Source: a virus
Direction: 5' to 3' (one strand)
Length of the DNA: 20,556 nt
IMG/VR virus record: IMGVR_UViG_3300039412_000986
Span: 1-20,556 of that record
In this document: positions 14,578-20,556 of the stretch, piece by piece
Numbering within the stretch: the stretch's first letter is position 1
Layout: each line of letters begins with the position of its first letter
Made by a program: the position numbers and the translations under genes
The notes under the pieces: generated by a model
What the model was told of the DNA's origin: nothing
The model's database searches: none
What the model saw: only the letters and a program-made list of their open reading frames with translations

Positions 14578-15140
14578 TTCAGCTTTGCGAACTCCCCGAA
14601 TAATTCTATTGCCGCTTTATCATAAGCCATGGCGGCATCTTCTACTTCCGGGAAATGTCCAAGATGCCTCTGATGCTGATCTTTCTTGATATAGGCGCGC
14701 CATCGCATCCGCCTCTTATCCCACGAAACGCCTTTAAATCCGCTGGTATTATGGGGAGGTTTGACCATGTTCGCCCCGTTCTGTGTTGGTGTGGCTGGGC
14801 GGATGTTATCACGGCAATTGTTCAATTTGTTATGGTCCTTGTGATCGGTTCTTATCCCTTTCTGAAGCCCAAGAATAAATCGATGCAGACGAACGGCAGG
14901 GAGTGGCCATGAACTTGCTACATACCCATCCCTGTCCACACACCACCTTCGGTTCATTACTTCAGCCGTATAATCCGAAGTCCATAAAATGGTAGATCGC
15001 CAATCCTGAAGATGCATGATGGTGAGACCATTCGGTAAATGCTCGACCTTGTTCGCCCCAATACATTCGAATCCGCCACCCGGCTTACCTCTTCTTGGTT
15101 TTCGCATGGGCCACCTCTAATCAAGGATGCGCTTCTTCGC
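14460..15140. mobile_element. HNH homing-endonuclease insertion carrying a recoded target-gene end
   Basis: Inside the GC-rich head region lies a block of clearly lower GC: 28 of 60 bases at 14581-14640, against 42 of 60 at 13561-13620. It contains a foreign 3' end for the head gene and a minus-strand HNH-AP2 endonuclease with its own ribosome site. The original head-gene end resumes near 15139-15154. Boundaries are estimated from codon use and from the restart of homology, not from target-site duplications, which were not seen. The likely entry point is at or next to the codons for the conserved NCAC motif. Confidence 0.65.
14562..15107 (-). CDS. HNH homing endonuclease with AP2 DNA-binding domain
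   Basis: The 181-residue minus-strand protein starts at 15107 behind AGAGGTGG. Residues about 73-114 form an HNH_3-type nuclease core: RLHRFILGLQKG, then TDHKDHNKLNN (87-97) and RDNIRPATPTQN. Residues about 122-178 match an AP2/ERF-like three-strand-plus-helix domain: SGFKGVSWDKRRMRWRAYI, HLGHFPEVEDAAMAYDKAAI, KLNYTF. HNH-AP2 proteins are free-standing homing endonucleases of phages; they cut a recipient genome so that repair copies the element. The gene is convergent with, and overlaps by 16 bp, the head gene. Its AT-richer composition marks it as acquired. Confidence 0.9.
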   Translation of the reverse strand: MRKPRRGKPGGGFECIGANKVEHLPNGLTIMHLQDWRSTILWTSDYTAEVMNRRWCVDRDGYVASSWPLPAVRLHRFILGLQKGIRTDHKDHNKLNNCRDNIRPATPTQNGANMVKPPHNTSGFKGVSWDKRRMRWRAYIKKDQHQRHLGHFPEVEDAAMAYDKAAIELFGEFAKLNYTFE

Positions 15141-15225
15141 ATGTGTGTCAATCAAGCGGGCGGAGGCGATTCTGGCCGGGCTCAGGAAGGATCGCTACGA
15201 GCGATATGCCAAGGTGCCCGCTTGA
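15139..15225 (+). pseudogene. Displaced original 3' end of the head morphogenesis gene
   Basis: The frame reads ACVSIKRAEAILAGLRKD then RYERYAKVPA and stops at TGA 15223-15225. Over 15154-15216 it matches the present C-terminus of the head protein (14512-14574) at 19 of 21 residues, but only 46 of 63 bases, with most differences at third codon positions. Codons here are GC-rich like the rest of the phage (CGG, GCG, CTG, GGG). It is therefore best read as the native end, cut off by the insertion. An ATG at 15127 is in frame but has no clear ribosome site, so translation is unlikely. Confidence 0.75.
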
Positions 15226-15257
15226 GGCGATAATGGGGGGACCTCAAAGGAGCCTCC

Positions 15258-16460
15258 ATGGCCACCGTCGCGTCCCTCCTTGCCACACTTCAGGCTGACC
15301 TTGCCACCGCCCAGGCCGATCTGACCGCCCTGGCCGCGGCCATCGCCGCCGGCACCCCCACCGGGCCGACGGGCCCGACTGCGCCTTCGGGTCCAACCGG
15401 GCCCACCGCTCCCACCGCCCCCTCCGGCCCGACCGGTGCCAGCGGCCCCAGCATCCCCCCGGGGAACATCATCCTGGTGCCAGCCTCCTTGGCCGGCACC
15501 GACTGCGGGGCCCAGATCCAGGCGCTGCTCCAGCAGGCTGGTTCCAAGGCCACCGCCGCCAGTCCCTGGACCGTGGAGGTTCCAGCTGCGTCCAAGCCCT
15601 ACATGGTGAATCCCACTCTGCACGGGGAATACGGGCTGGAGATTCCCTCCCACGTCACCCTCCAGGTGGACGCCGGGGCGACCATCGGCACGGTCACCAC
15701 CCCGAGTTCCCTCCAGACCTATTACACGATTTATATCGCGGCTGGGGTGGTGGACGCCCATCTCCTGCTCCTGGGGACCCTGATCGGCGACAAGGCCACC
15801 AAGTCCAGCCCTTCGGAATGGGGCATGGGGTTTGGGGTCGATGCCTGCAATGGCTGTTCCCTGGATGGCACCGGCACGATCACCGGCTGCTATGGGGATG
15901 GCATCTACATCGGCCCGGGCGCTCCCGCCCAGACTTTCAAGATTGGGGCCATCGTCAGCACCGGCAACCGGCGGCAGGGCCTCACCATCGATTCGGTCAA
16001 TGGGCTGATGGTGGACGGGGCCGAATTTTCCCACACCTCCGGGACCTCCCCGGCCTGCGGGATCGATATCGAGCCGGACCAGACGACCCAGTCCGTGAAG
16101 AACGTCACCATCCAGAATTGCAACATCCACGACAACGCGGGCGGGGGCATCCAGTCCGGACCGGACGATTCCGGGCCCGGCTCGGTGGACACCCTGACCA
16201 TCCAGGGCAACACCCTTAACAGCAACGGCTCGCCCGGCGGCAAATACGGGATCTACGCGACTTTCGGTATTGAAAACCAGAATTCCTCGAACGTCACCAT
16301 CCAGAACAACACCGTGAACGGGACCCAAGGCCCGGCCGTGCAGGTCCGGAACCGCGGGACCAACATCAAAGTGCTCAACAACAAGGGGACCGGGAATAGC
16401 TCGGGTGTCTCCAACAGCATCGGCACCTCCTGCACATCCTCTGGCAACTCCTTCTCCTGA
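15258..16460 (+). CDS. Collagen-like and beta-helix tail fibre or spike protein
   Basis: The 400-residue product starts behind AAAGGAG. Residues 1-32 form an Ala/Leu-rich heptad-like helix (LLATLQADLATAQADLTAL), probably a trimeric coiled coil. Residues about 32-66 are collagen-like G-P-T / G-P-S triplets. The rest is a right-handed parallel beta-helix of the pectate-lyase type, with many short N/D/G-rich turns (VTIQNCNIHDNAGGG, LTIQGNTLNSNG, VTIQNNTVNG). These features are typical of phage adhesins and polysaccharide-degrading spikes. No catalytic residue can be assigned. No standard virion-anchoring head domain is visible at the N-terminus, so attachment may be through the coiled coil and collagen stalk. 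Confidence 0.8.
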   Translation: MATVASLLATLQADLATAQADLTALAAAIAAGTPTGPTGPTAPSGPTGPTAPTAPSGPTGASGPSIPPGNIILVPASLAGTDCGAQIQALLQQAGSKATAASPWTVEVPAASKPYMVNPTLHGEYGLEIPSHVTLQVDAGATIGTVTTPSSLQTYYTIYIAAGVVDAHLLLLGTLIGDKATKSSPSEWGMGFGVDACNGCSLDGTGTITGCYGDGIYIGPGAPAQTFKIGAIVSTGNRRQGLTIDSVNGLMVDGAEFSHTSGTSPACGIDIEPDQTTQSVKNVTIQNCNIHDNAGGGIQSGPDDSGPGSVDTLTIQGNTLNSNGSPGGKYGIYATFGIENQNSSNVTIQNNTVNGTQGPAVQVRNRGTNIKVLNNKGTGNSSGVSNSIGTSCTSSGNSFS

Positions 16461-16469
16461 AAGGTCCCC

Positions 16470-16691
16470 ATGTCCATCATCGGGTTGATCATCTGTCTCA
16501 TCATCATCGGCGTCCTGCTCTGGCTGGTGAACGCTTACATCCCCATGGCCCAGCCGATCAAGACGATCATCAACGTGCTGGTGATCCTCCTGGTGGTCCT
16601 GTGGCTCTGCAACCTCTTCGGAGTGTTTGACATGGGCGGCGGCTACCGGATCGGAACCGGGCACACCGGGCACACGCACACGTTGCCTTGA
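16470..16691 (+). CDS. Small two-span membrane protein (Thivi_2564-like)
   Basis: The 73-residue product has two hydrophobic spans: MSIIGLIICLIIIGVLLWLV (1-20) and IINVLVILLVVLWLCNLFGV (about 33-52). These are separated by NAYIPMAQPIK and followed by a Gly/His/Thr tail. The span-NxYIPM-span pattern resembles the small Thivi_2564-type membrane family seen in bacteria and phages, function unknown. AAAGG lies upstream and the start is nine bases after the fibre stop. A holin role is possible from size and topology, but no endolysin is recognised nearby to support it. Confidence 0.7.
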   Translation: MSIIGLIICLIIIGVLLWLVNAYIPMAQPIKTIINVLVILLVVLWLCNLFGVFDMGGGYRIGTGHTGHTHTLP

Positions 16692-16739
16692 ATTAATCCC
16701 GGAACGGGAGTAACCTGGGGGTATCGCAAAGGAGCCCTC

Positions 16740-16943
16740 ATGTCCATCCCTGTCGCCCTTCTGATCGCCACCATCACCATGGAGACCGCCTTCCTCATCC
16801 GGGTCTCCTTGGATCTCCGGGAGGCCCGGAAGGAAACCAAGGAAGCCCTGGCTGCCCTGGACGCCGTCGCCAAGACCACCCGGATGCTCAAGTCCGCCGC
16901 CAAGGCCGCCCAGGCCGTGATCGCCGGCCTCAGCCACCGGTAG
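16740..16943 (+). CDS. Small single-span membrane protein with helical tail, 67 aa
   Basis: Starts MSIPVALLIATITMETAFLI behind AAAGGAG. One N-terminal hydrophobic span is followed by an amphipathic, charged helix (LDLREARKETKEALAALDAV, then AKTTRMLKSAAKAAQ), likely a coiled coil. The layout is compatible with holin- or spanin-like or stalk proteins, but no family is recognised. The 48-base gap before it holds a weak inverted repeat (TCCCG-GAA-CGGGA) without a T-run. Confidence 0.6.
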   Translation: MSIPVALLIATITMETAFLIRVSLDLREARKETKEALAALDAVAKTTRMLKSAAKAAQAVIAGLSHR

Positions 16944-16947
16944 CCGC

Positions 16948-17925
16948 ATGGTCACCCCGGTCTGCATCTCCCGCTGGTCCGGCCTCGGCGACGTCTGCAT
17001 GGCCCTGGCGGCGGCCCACGCCTACAAGGCCGTCAACGGTGGCTGGGTGGTGGTTTGCACCGATCCGAAATACCACCAGCTGGCCCGCGCCTGCCCCTTC
17101 GTGGATGGGGTGGTCAGCCTTCCCCCTCCGGGCATCCAGGAGGTCCAGCTGCATGCCGCCTTCCATGGCCTCAACCCTGGCCACGAGGTGGACAGTTTTT
17201 GTCGCGCGCTGGGCCTAGGGGAAGTCGAGCCGGAGCTCAAGACCCTGGAAATCCGGGTGCCCGTTTCGGCGCAGGCCAGGGTGGCCAGCATCCTGTCCGG
17301 CCACCCCCTCTGGCACCGGAGCATCCTGAACCACGTGGTGCTCCACCCTGGGTCCATCGACCCGAACCGGACTTGGCCGGAGGCGCACTGGGTCGAACTG
17401 GCCAACCTGCTGCTCTGGCGCGGGGACATCGTCTACCTGATCGGGGGCGAGCACGGCTGCTTCATGGTCGAGGATAAGCTGGATCCCCTGGCTCCCGTCC
17501 ACAACGTCCGGAACTTAATCGGGCTCTTGAACCCATTGGAAACAATCGAGGTATTGCGCCAGTCCTCCGCCCTGGTAAGCACGGACGGGGGGCCGATCCA
17601 GCTTGCGGGCGCGACCGAGACCCACATCTTCGGGATCTACTCCGTGGCCTCCGGGGCAATGCGCCTGCCCTACCGCACCGCGGGCCGGCAAACTGCCCTG
17701 GTGCCCACCTGTGAGATGTATCCCTGCTACCTCCACACGAACAACCCGACCATCTGGGAAACCCAGGTGCGCCGGCTGGAGTCCCACGGCACCCTGGGCC
17801 TGGGCCCGCTCTTGGCGCACTGGTGCCCGGCGGTGGAGGACCTGGAGGACTCCGCCCGCTATCCCTGCATGCGGGAACAAATCACCCCAGCCCAGGTCTG
17901 TTCGGCTATCCTGAATGTGCTCTGA
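16948..17925 (+). CDS. GT9-like (heptosyltransferase-type) glycosyltransferase
   Basis: The 325-residue protein has the two Rossmann halves of family 9 glycosyltransferases. The N-terminal SRWSGLGDVCMALAAAHAY resembles the usual GxGDxL...P opening. The C-terminal half begins VVLHPGSIDPNRTWPEAHW and includes the donor-binding STDGGPIQLAGATETHIFGI. GT9 enzymes (WaaC, WaaF, WaaQ) add ADP-heptose or similar sugars to the LPS inner core in the cytoplasm. Cysteine-rich segments near the end (PTCEMYPCYLHTN) are also seen in some GT9-like enzymes outside LPS loci. It starts five bases after the preceding gene. In a phage it may modify host surface sugars or a phage structural protein; the sequence does not say which. 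Confidence 0.75.
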   Translation: MVTPVCISRWSGLGDVCMALAAAHAYKAVNGGWVVVCTDPKYHQLARACPFVDGVVSLPPPGIQEVQLHAAFHGLNPGHEVDSFCRALGLGEVEPELKTLEIRVPVSAQARVASILSGHPLWHRSILNHVVLHPGSIDPNRTWPEAHWVELANLLLWRGDIVYLIGGEHGCFMVEDKLDPLAPVHNVRNLIGLLNPLETIEVLRQSSALVSTDGGPIQLAGATETHIFGIYSVASGAMRLPYRTAGRQTALVPTCEMYPCYLHTNNPTIWETQVRRLESHGTLGLGPLLAHWCPAVEDLEDSARYPCMREQITPAQVCSAILNVL

Positions 17926-17951
17926 GATTCATCCTTTTCGGGAGGTTCCCC

Positions 17952-18326
17952 ATGGTTCAGATCAGCGGGCTCAATCTTTTCTTCCTCTGCTTGGGGGTGG
18001 GGATCGTCGGGGTGGCCGTCGGCGCGACCTCCCATTGGGCGATCGCCCTGGCCGCCAAGGTGAAAGCCTGGGAGAACAAGGAGGCCAAGGCCGCGGAGGC
18101 CGAGCTCCTGAAGGTCAAGCTGGCAGCCGAGCACGACGCCGCCCTGGTGGAAGCCGCGGCCAAGGGCCTCGGGGCCATCTGGGACAAGCTGAAGGCTGAC
18201 GCCGCCGCCCTGGAGGCCGCCAAGGCCGCCGCTGCCGCTGCCCAGGCTCCCCCGCCGGCCGCCCAGCCCCCGGCCGCCGCCCCTCCCGCGCCGCCCCCGC
18301 CGGCCGCGGTCCCCGTTCCTGTTTAA
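17952..18326 (+). CDS. Membrane-anchored Ala/Pro-rich coiled-coil protein
   Basis: The 124-residue product starts MVQISGLNLFFLCLGVGIVG behind GGGAGG (17940-17945). Residues about 6-30 form one membrane span. Residues about 35-90 are a charged helix rich in Ala, Lys and Glu (KVKAWENKEAKAAEAELLKV). The tail (about 95-124) is nearly all Ala and Pro. The in-frame extension to 17823 lies inside the glycosyltransferase gene and lacks a ribosome site. The span-helix-Pro-rich arrangement recalls TolA-like or spanin-like envelope-bridging proteins, though no lipoprotein partner is adjacent. Last gene of the rightward unit. Confidence 0.65.
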   Translation: MVQISGLNLFFLCLGVGIVGVAVGATSHWAIALAAKVKAWENKEAKAAEAELLKVKLAAEHDAALVEAAAKGLGAIWDKLKADAAALEAAKAAAAAAQAPPPAAQPPAAAPPAPPPPAAVPVPV

Positions 18327-18549
18327 CCATCGGCCGTCCTCCGCCGCTTCCCGGGTGCGGAATGGGGATGGCTGAAGGGGGCAGGCTTCCCGATCCTCTC
18401 GCCTCGAGTGTGAGGGAACCCGCAAAGCTGGCAATAAGGATGGCAAACCCCAGCCGCCCCCGCTTCTTTGAACCCCAAAAGCCAACGCAGGCTTCGCGCT
18501 TCGGCGGGTGATTCCTGGCACCGGTTCCCAGGACAATCCCACAAGGATC
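18327..18549. other. Noncoding convergence zone, 223 bp
   Basis: No supported gene lies here. A minus-strand frame (18323-18544, TTG start) gives a cysteine-containing 73-residue product with no ribosome site; it was not accepted. Short inverted repeats (AAGCC-6-GGCTT near 18478-18494; CCTGG-9-CCAGG near 18514) hint at RNA structure. The plus-strand genes end at 18326 and the minus-strand genes end at 18595. Confidence 0.5.
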
Positions 18550-18577
18550 AGGGCCCCAAGCGGGGCCCTTTCGATTT
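18550..18577 (+). terminator. Intrinsic terminator for the rightward gene unit
   Basis: AGGGCCCC (18550-18557) pairs perfectly with GGGGCCCT (18562-18569) around a 4-base AAGC loop. TTCGATTT follows, a broken T-run. It lies downstream of the last rightward gene. Read from the other strand the hairpin lacks a T-run, so it should act mainly rightward. Confidence 0.7.
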
Positions 18578-18596
18578 CCGTGACGTCACGGAAATC
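18573..18596. promoter_or_regulatory. Perfect 24-bp palindrome between convergent operons
   Basis: GATTTCCGTGAC (18573-18584) is followed directly by its exact reverse complement (18585-18596), with no spacer. The centre is TGACGTCA. The palindrome begins four bases after the terminator stem and ends inside the stop codon of the leftward gene (18595-18597). It could form a terminal hairpin for leftward transcripts or be a dimeric protein binding site; neither is proven. Confidence 0.6.
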
Positions 18597-18978
18597 AGGC
18601 CGGGATGACCTCGCCGTTCCGCACGTAGAAGTGGGCGTGGCAGGCTGACGTCTGGAGCAGGATCGAGGTGCTCCGGCCGCCGTCGCTGCCCAGGGTGAGG
18701 TCATCGAACCCGGTCCCCTCCAGGCTCCAGCGGCCGGGTCCGGGCAGGACGTCCGCCGGCACCCCGCGGCTCTCTGACCAGCACCTGATGGAGTGGACGC
18801 CATGCCCTGGCAGCAAGCTGATCCTGTTCTTCAGCGGATCCCCCTCCGCCTCCCTGAAGCAGGCCGGGCACAGGAACATGACGCCCTGGGCTTCCTGGAT
18901 GGTGCTGACGTATTCCGACACCCCCGGACGATCCGGCACCAGCCGCATGAACTTGGGGGCGAGTTCCGTCAGCCTCAT
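18595..18978 (-). CDS. DUF6527-like phage protein, 127 aa
   Basis: Starts MRLTELAPKFMRLVPDRPG; the ATG at 18978 overlaps the methyltransferase stop (ATGA). A long upstream extension of the same frame (to 19386) is arginine/proline-rich and antisense-like, so it was discarded. The protein has CPAC at 37-40, a GHGVHSIRCW block, then PGPGRWSLEGTGFDDLTL and a C-terminal SACHAHFYVRNGEV. This order of Cys pair, W-rich middle and C-H-x-F-V-x-(N/D)-G-E end resembles DUF6527 proteins of phages, likely zinc-binding and of unknown function. Last gene of the leftward unit; its stop lies in the 24-bp palindrome. Confidence 0.6.
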   Translation of the reverse strand: MRLTELAPKFMRLVPDRPGVSEYVSTIQEAQGVMFLCPACFREAEGDPLKNRISLLPGHGVHSIRCWSESRGVPADVLPGPGRWSLEGTGFDDLTLGSDGGRSTSILLQTSACHAHFYVRNGEVIPA

Positions 18979-19640
18979 TTGATCGCCCGGACCGTGACCC
19001 GCTTGAGTTCTTCCCAGATCCCGGCGCGCTCGGTTCGGCGGAAGCCGACCTGTTTCAGGGCCGCCTCCAGGCCGGGGATGCTGGGATACCACTGATTCGT
19101 GGGGTCTCCCGCCTCGCCCGGGCGAAATTCCCAGCTGGGCCGTCCCGGGACCCCGTCGCTGAAGGCGGTCTCGATCAGGGCCGTCTCTCCGGTTGCCGCG
19201 GCAAGGTGGCGCAGGCCGCCGATGGGGTCCTTCAGGTGATAGAGCACCCCATAGAACAGCACGACGTCCCACTGCTCTGACCGGTCCAGATCGAATAGGT
19301 TCTGCTCTCGGAACTCCACGCGGGAGCCCAGGATCCGTTTGGCGAATTGGAACCCTCTGGGCCAGTCCTCGCTTTTGCCTATGCACCGCTCGGTCGGCCG
19401 GCCAGTGTCGATGGCGGTCACCGCCCCCCCGCGGCGCTCAGCCTCGAAGGCAAACATGCCGTCTGCGGTGCCGATGTCCAGCACCGTCTTGCCTCTCAGG
19501 TCCTCCGGCAGGCCGAAGTAGGATGATGCCAGCCCCACGGTGTGCCCGAAGTATCCCGGGGTCACCACCCCGCCGCCAAGATCGATCCGATGGCTCCACC
19601 GGATGGTGTTCATTTCCGCCTTTTGTTCCATGGTCAGCAT
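18975..19640 (-). CDS. Class I SAM-dependent methyltransferase
   Basis: The 221-residue product starts at ATG 19640, with AAGGAG lying in the end of the preceding gene. It opens WSHRIDLGGGVVTPGYF (from residue 15), a signature shared with the DUF1698/CmoB-like methyltransferase group. The SAM-binding motif VLDIGTADG (53-61) follows, then acidic loop AIDTG and a post-motif segment VVLFYGVLYHLKDPIGGL. The C-terminal part ends LKQVGFRRTERAGIW. The substrate cannot be read from the sequence; related enzymes act on tRNA wobble uridine or on small molecules and sugars. With the GT9 gene on the facing strand, a sugar-tailoring role is one option. Confidence 0.8.
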   Translation of the reverse strand: MLTMEQKAEMNTIRWSHRIDLGGGVVTPGYFGHTVGLASSYFGLPEDLRGKTVLDIGTADGMFAFEAERRGGAVTAIDTGRPTERCIGKSEDWPRGFQFAKRILGSRVEFREQNLFDLDRSEQWDVVLFYGVLYHLKDPIGGLRHLAAATGETALIETAFSDGVPGRPSWEFRPGEAGDPTNQWYPSIPGLEAALKQVGFRRTERAGIWEELKRVTVRAIK

Positions 19641-19955
19641 TCATTTCTCCTTGGCGAGGCGGTCCTTGACGGCCGTCAGAATCAATTTGTCCCACTGGTC
19701 CAGGACCGGCTCCGGGCCCAACCCACTCTTCCTCGCCCGCTCCACCAGGAACTGTGCCAGCATCCGGCCAAAGGTGATTCCGTCCCGCAGGACCGCCTCC
19801 TTGATGCGGGCATCCGGGTCAAAGATCACCATCTCCCCCAGATGCTTCTCCAAGTTCCCCAGCAGGACTCCCAGGCCGTTCAACCCCAGGGATAGCTCCA
19901 GCGCGACGGTCTCCGCCTCGCGGTGGGAACAGAGATGGGGCACGGAGGAGTCCAT
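19641..19955 (-). CDS. Hypothetical protein, 104 aa
   Basis: Starts MDSSVPHLCSHREAETVALE and ends TAVKDRLAKEK at TGA, directly before the methyltransferase start. Mostly helical (LSLGLNGLGVLLGNLEKHLG, IKEAVLRDGITFGRMLAQFL), with no membrane span or recognised motif. The ribosome site before the ATG at 19955 is weak. Translational coupling with the methyltransferase is likely, because that gene's ribosome site lies in this coding end. Function unknown. Confidence 0.6.
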   Translation of the reverse strand: MDSSVPHLCSHREAETVALELSLGLNGLGVLLGNLEKHLGEMVIFDPDARIKEAVLRDGITFGRMLAQFLVERARKSGLGPEPVLDQWDKLILTAVKDRLAKEK

Positions 19956-19976
19956 GCCCCATTGTGACAGGCGACC

Positions 19977-20556
19977 CTACCTGGAGTAGATAAGGTCTTT
20001 GAGCCCAGCCCGGTTGAAAGTGAGGGTCTTGACCTCTCCCCCATCATCGGCCGCGACGGGCGTCCCGCTGTTCCAGATCTCGTTGAAACACCACTCCTTC
20101 TCCCTTTCCTGCACCCTGACAAGCTGGTCGGCGGTCTCCCCGTGCCGGCGGCATTCCGCCTGGAGTTCTATCTTCAGAGCAGCGACATTGGCCCAGCCAC
20201 CGCGGCCCCATCGGGCCAGCTTGCCCTCGAAGACGTCAGGACGGTCCTCCATGGCATTGAAACTGGGCTCGGGAGGGTTATCAGCCTTGGCGGCTTCGAT
20301 GGCGACGATGCGCGCCTTCTGGCTCTGGCAAAGATCGGCCATCAGGATCCGCTGGTTGTTCGCGTCCCGGAGGGCGGTCCCCAGTTCTTCTACCTGGGCC
20401 AACGCCTTCTCCAGGGCCACGGCCTTCTCTTCCGCCAGCTTCTGCCAGCTTTCAAGCTGCCGCTTCAGGTTGTGGCACTCGATGTCCACCCCAGCGAAGG
20501 CTTCCCGGGCGTCCTCCCGCTCCTGCACCAGCTTCTCCACCGTGTGGAGGATGCTG
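19977..20556 (-). CDS. Coiled-coil protein, 5' end outside the window
   Basis: The frame is open to the right edge. Beyond the GTG at 20540 it still reads SILHTVEKLVQEREDAREAF, so the true start is probably outside and at least 192 residues are visible. The first 75 visible residues have clear heptad character (LKRQLESWQKLAEEKAVALE, LAQVEELGTALRDANNQ). The C-terminal part (KIELQAECRRHGETADQLVR, FNRAGLKDLIYSR) is helical and mixed. No enzymatic motif is seen. Possibly structural or a nucleic-acid-associated accessory; family unknown. Confidence 0.65.
   Translation of the reverse strand, partial: SILHTVEKLVQEREDAREAFAGVDIECHNLKRQLESWQKLAEEKAVALEKALAQVEELGTALRDANNQRILMADLCQSQKARIVAIEAAKADNPPEPSFNAMEDRPDVFEGKLARWGRGGWANVAALKIELQAECRRHGETADQLVRVQEREKEWCFNEIWNSGTPVAADDGGEVKTLTFNRAGLKDLIYSR

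Noticed and set aside
14460-15225. Group I intron or intein in the head gene
   Set aside because: The head gene has its own stop before the endonuclease, which is on the opposite strand. No splice-type exon joins the two C-terminal copies and no intein splicing motifs are visible.
16692-16739. Terminator in the gap between two small membrane-protein genes
   Set aside because: Only a 5-bp stem (TCCCG-GAA-CGGGA) and no T-run; too weak to call.
15195-17000. 601-residue minus-strand open frame opposite the fibre gene
   Set aside because: Gly/Asp/His-rich antisense of beta-helix and collagen-like repeats; no recognisable domain, and it crosses four plus-strand genes.
18323-18544. Minus-strand 73-residue frame with cysteines in the convergence zone
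   Set aside because: TTG start without a ribosome site and no coupling to neighbours. Kept as noncoding, although the CHPYCQLCGFPH segment would merit a database search.

Overview
The window is a piece of a GC-rich tailed double-stranded DNA phage or prophage (Caudoviricetes). It has a phage-type replication module followed by a DNA-packaging module, with tightly packed, often overlapping genes and strong AGGAG-type ribosome sites. No integrase, repressor, tRNA, endolysin or host housekeeping gene was recognised, so lysogeny cannot be decided. The host is probably a GC-rich Gram-negative bacterium. This is inferred from base composition, a lipobox-bearing secreted esterase and a heptosyltransferase-like GT9 enzyme; no species can be named.

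Layout. 1-3065: small accessory genes. These are a pentapeptide-repeat protein cut by the window edge, a probably frameshifted mini-gene, an SGNH/SASA-type esterase lipoprotein, a DUF6011-like zinc protein, a possible helix-turn-helix protein and a J-domain protein. 3065-5890: replication module with initiator, DnaC-type loader and DnaB-type helicase. The initiator gene contains phased 11-bp repeats, eight 7-bp repeats and two hairpins, which look like a replication origin. 5942-7520: small genes, including a 33-residue membrane peptide and a NinB-like protein. 7499-8851: ParB-like/DNA methyltransferase fusion. 8855-14577: small terminase, large terminase, portal and MuF-type head protein.

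14460-15225 is the most striking stretch. A lower-GC block carries an HNH-AP2 homing endonuclease on the minus strand, together with a recoded 3' end for the head gene. The displaced original 3' end (19 of 21 residues identical, mostly different third codon positions) lies on the far side. This looks like a homing element that carries its own repair of the gene it invades.

15258-18326: collagen-like/beta-helix fibre or spike, three small membrane proteins (holin/spanin candidates at most) and a GT9-like glycosyltransferase. 18327-18594: noncoding convergence zone with an intrinsic terminator hairpin and a perfect 24-bp palindrome. 18595-20556, minus strand: DUF6527-like protein, SAM methyltransferase, an unknown protein and a coiled-coil protein running off the edge. 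No major capsid, protease, head-tail connector or tail-tube gene is recognised between the head protein and the fibre, so these must lie elsewhere or be unrecognised.
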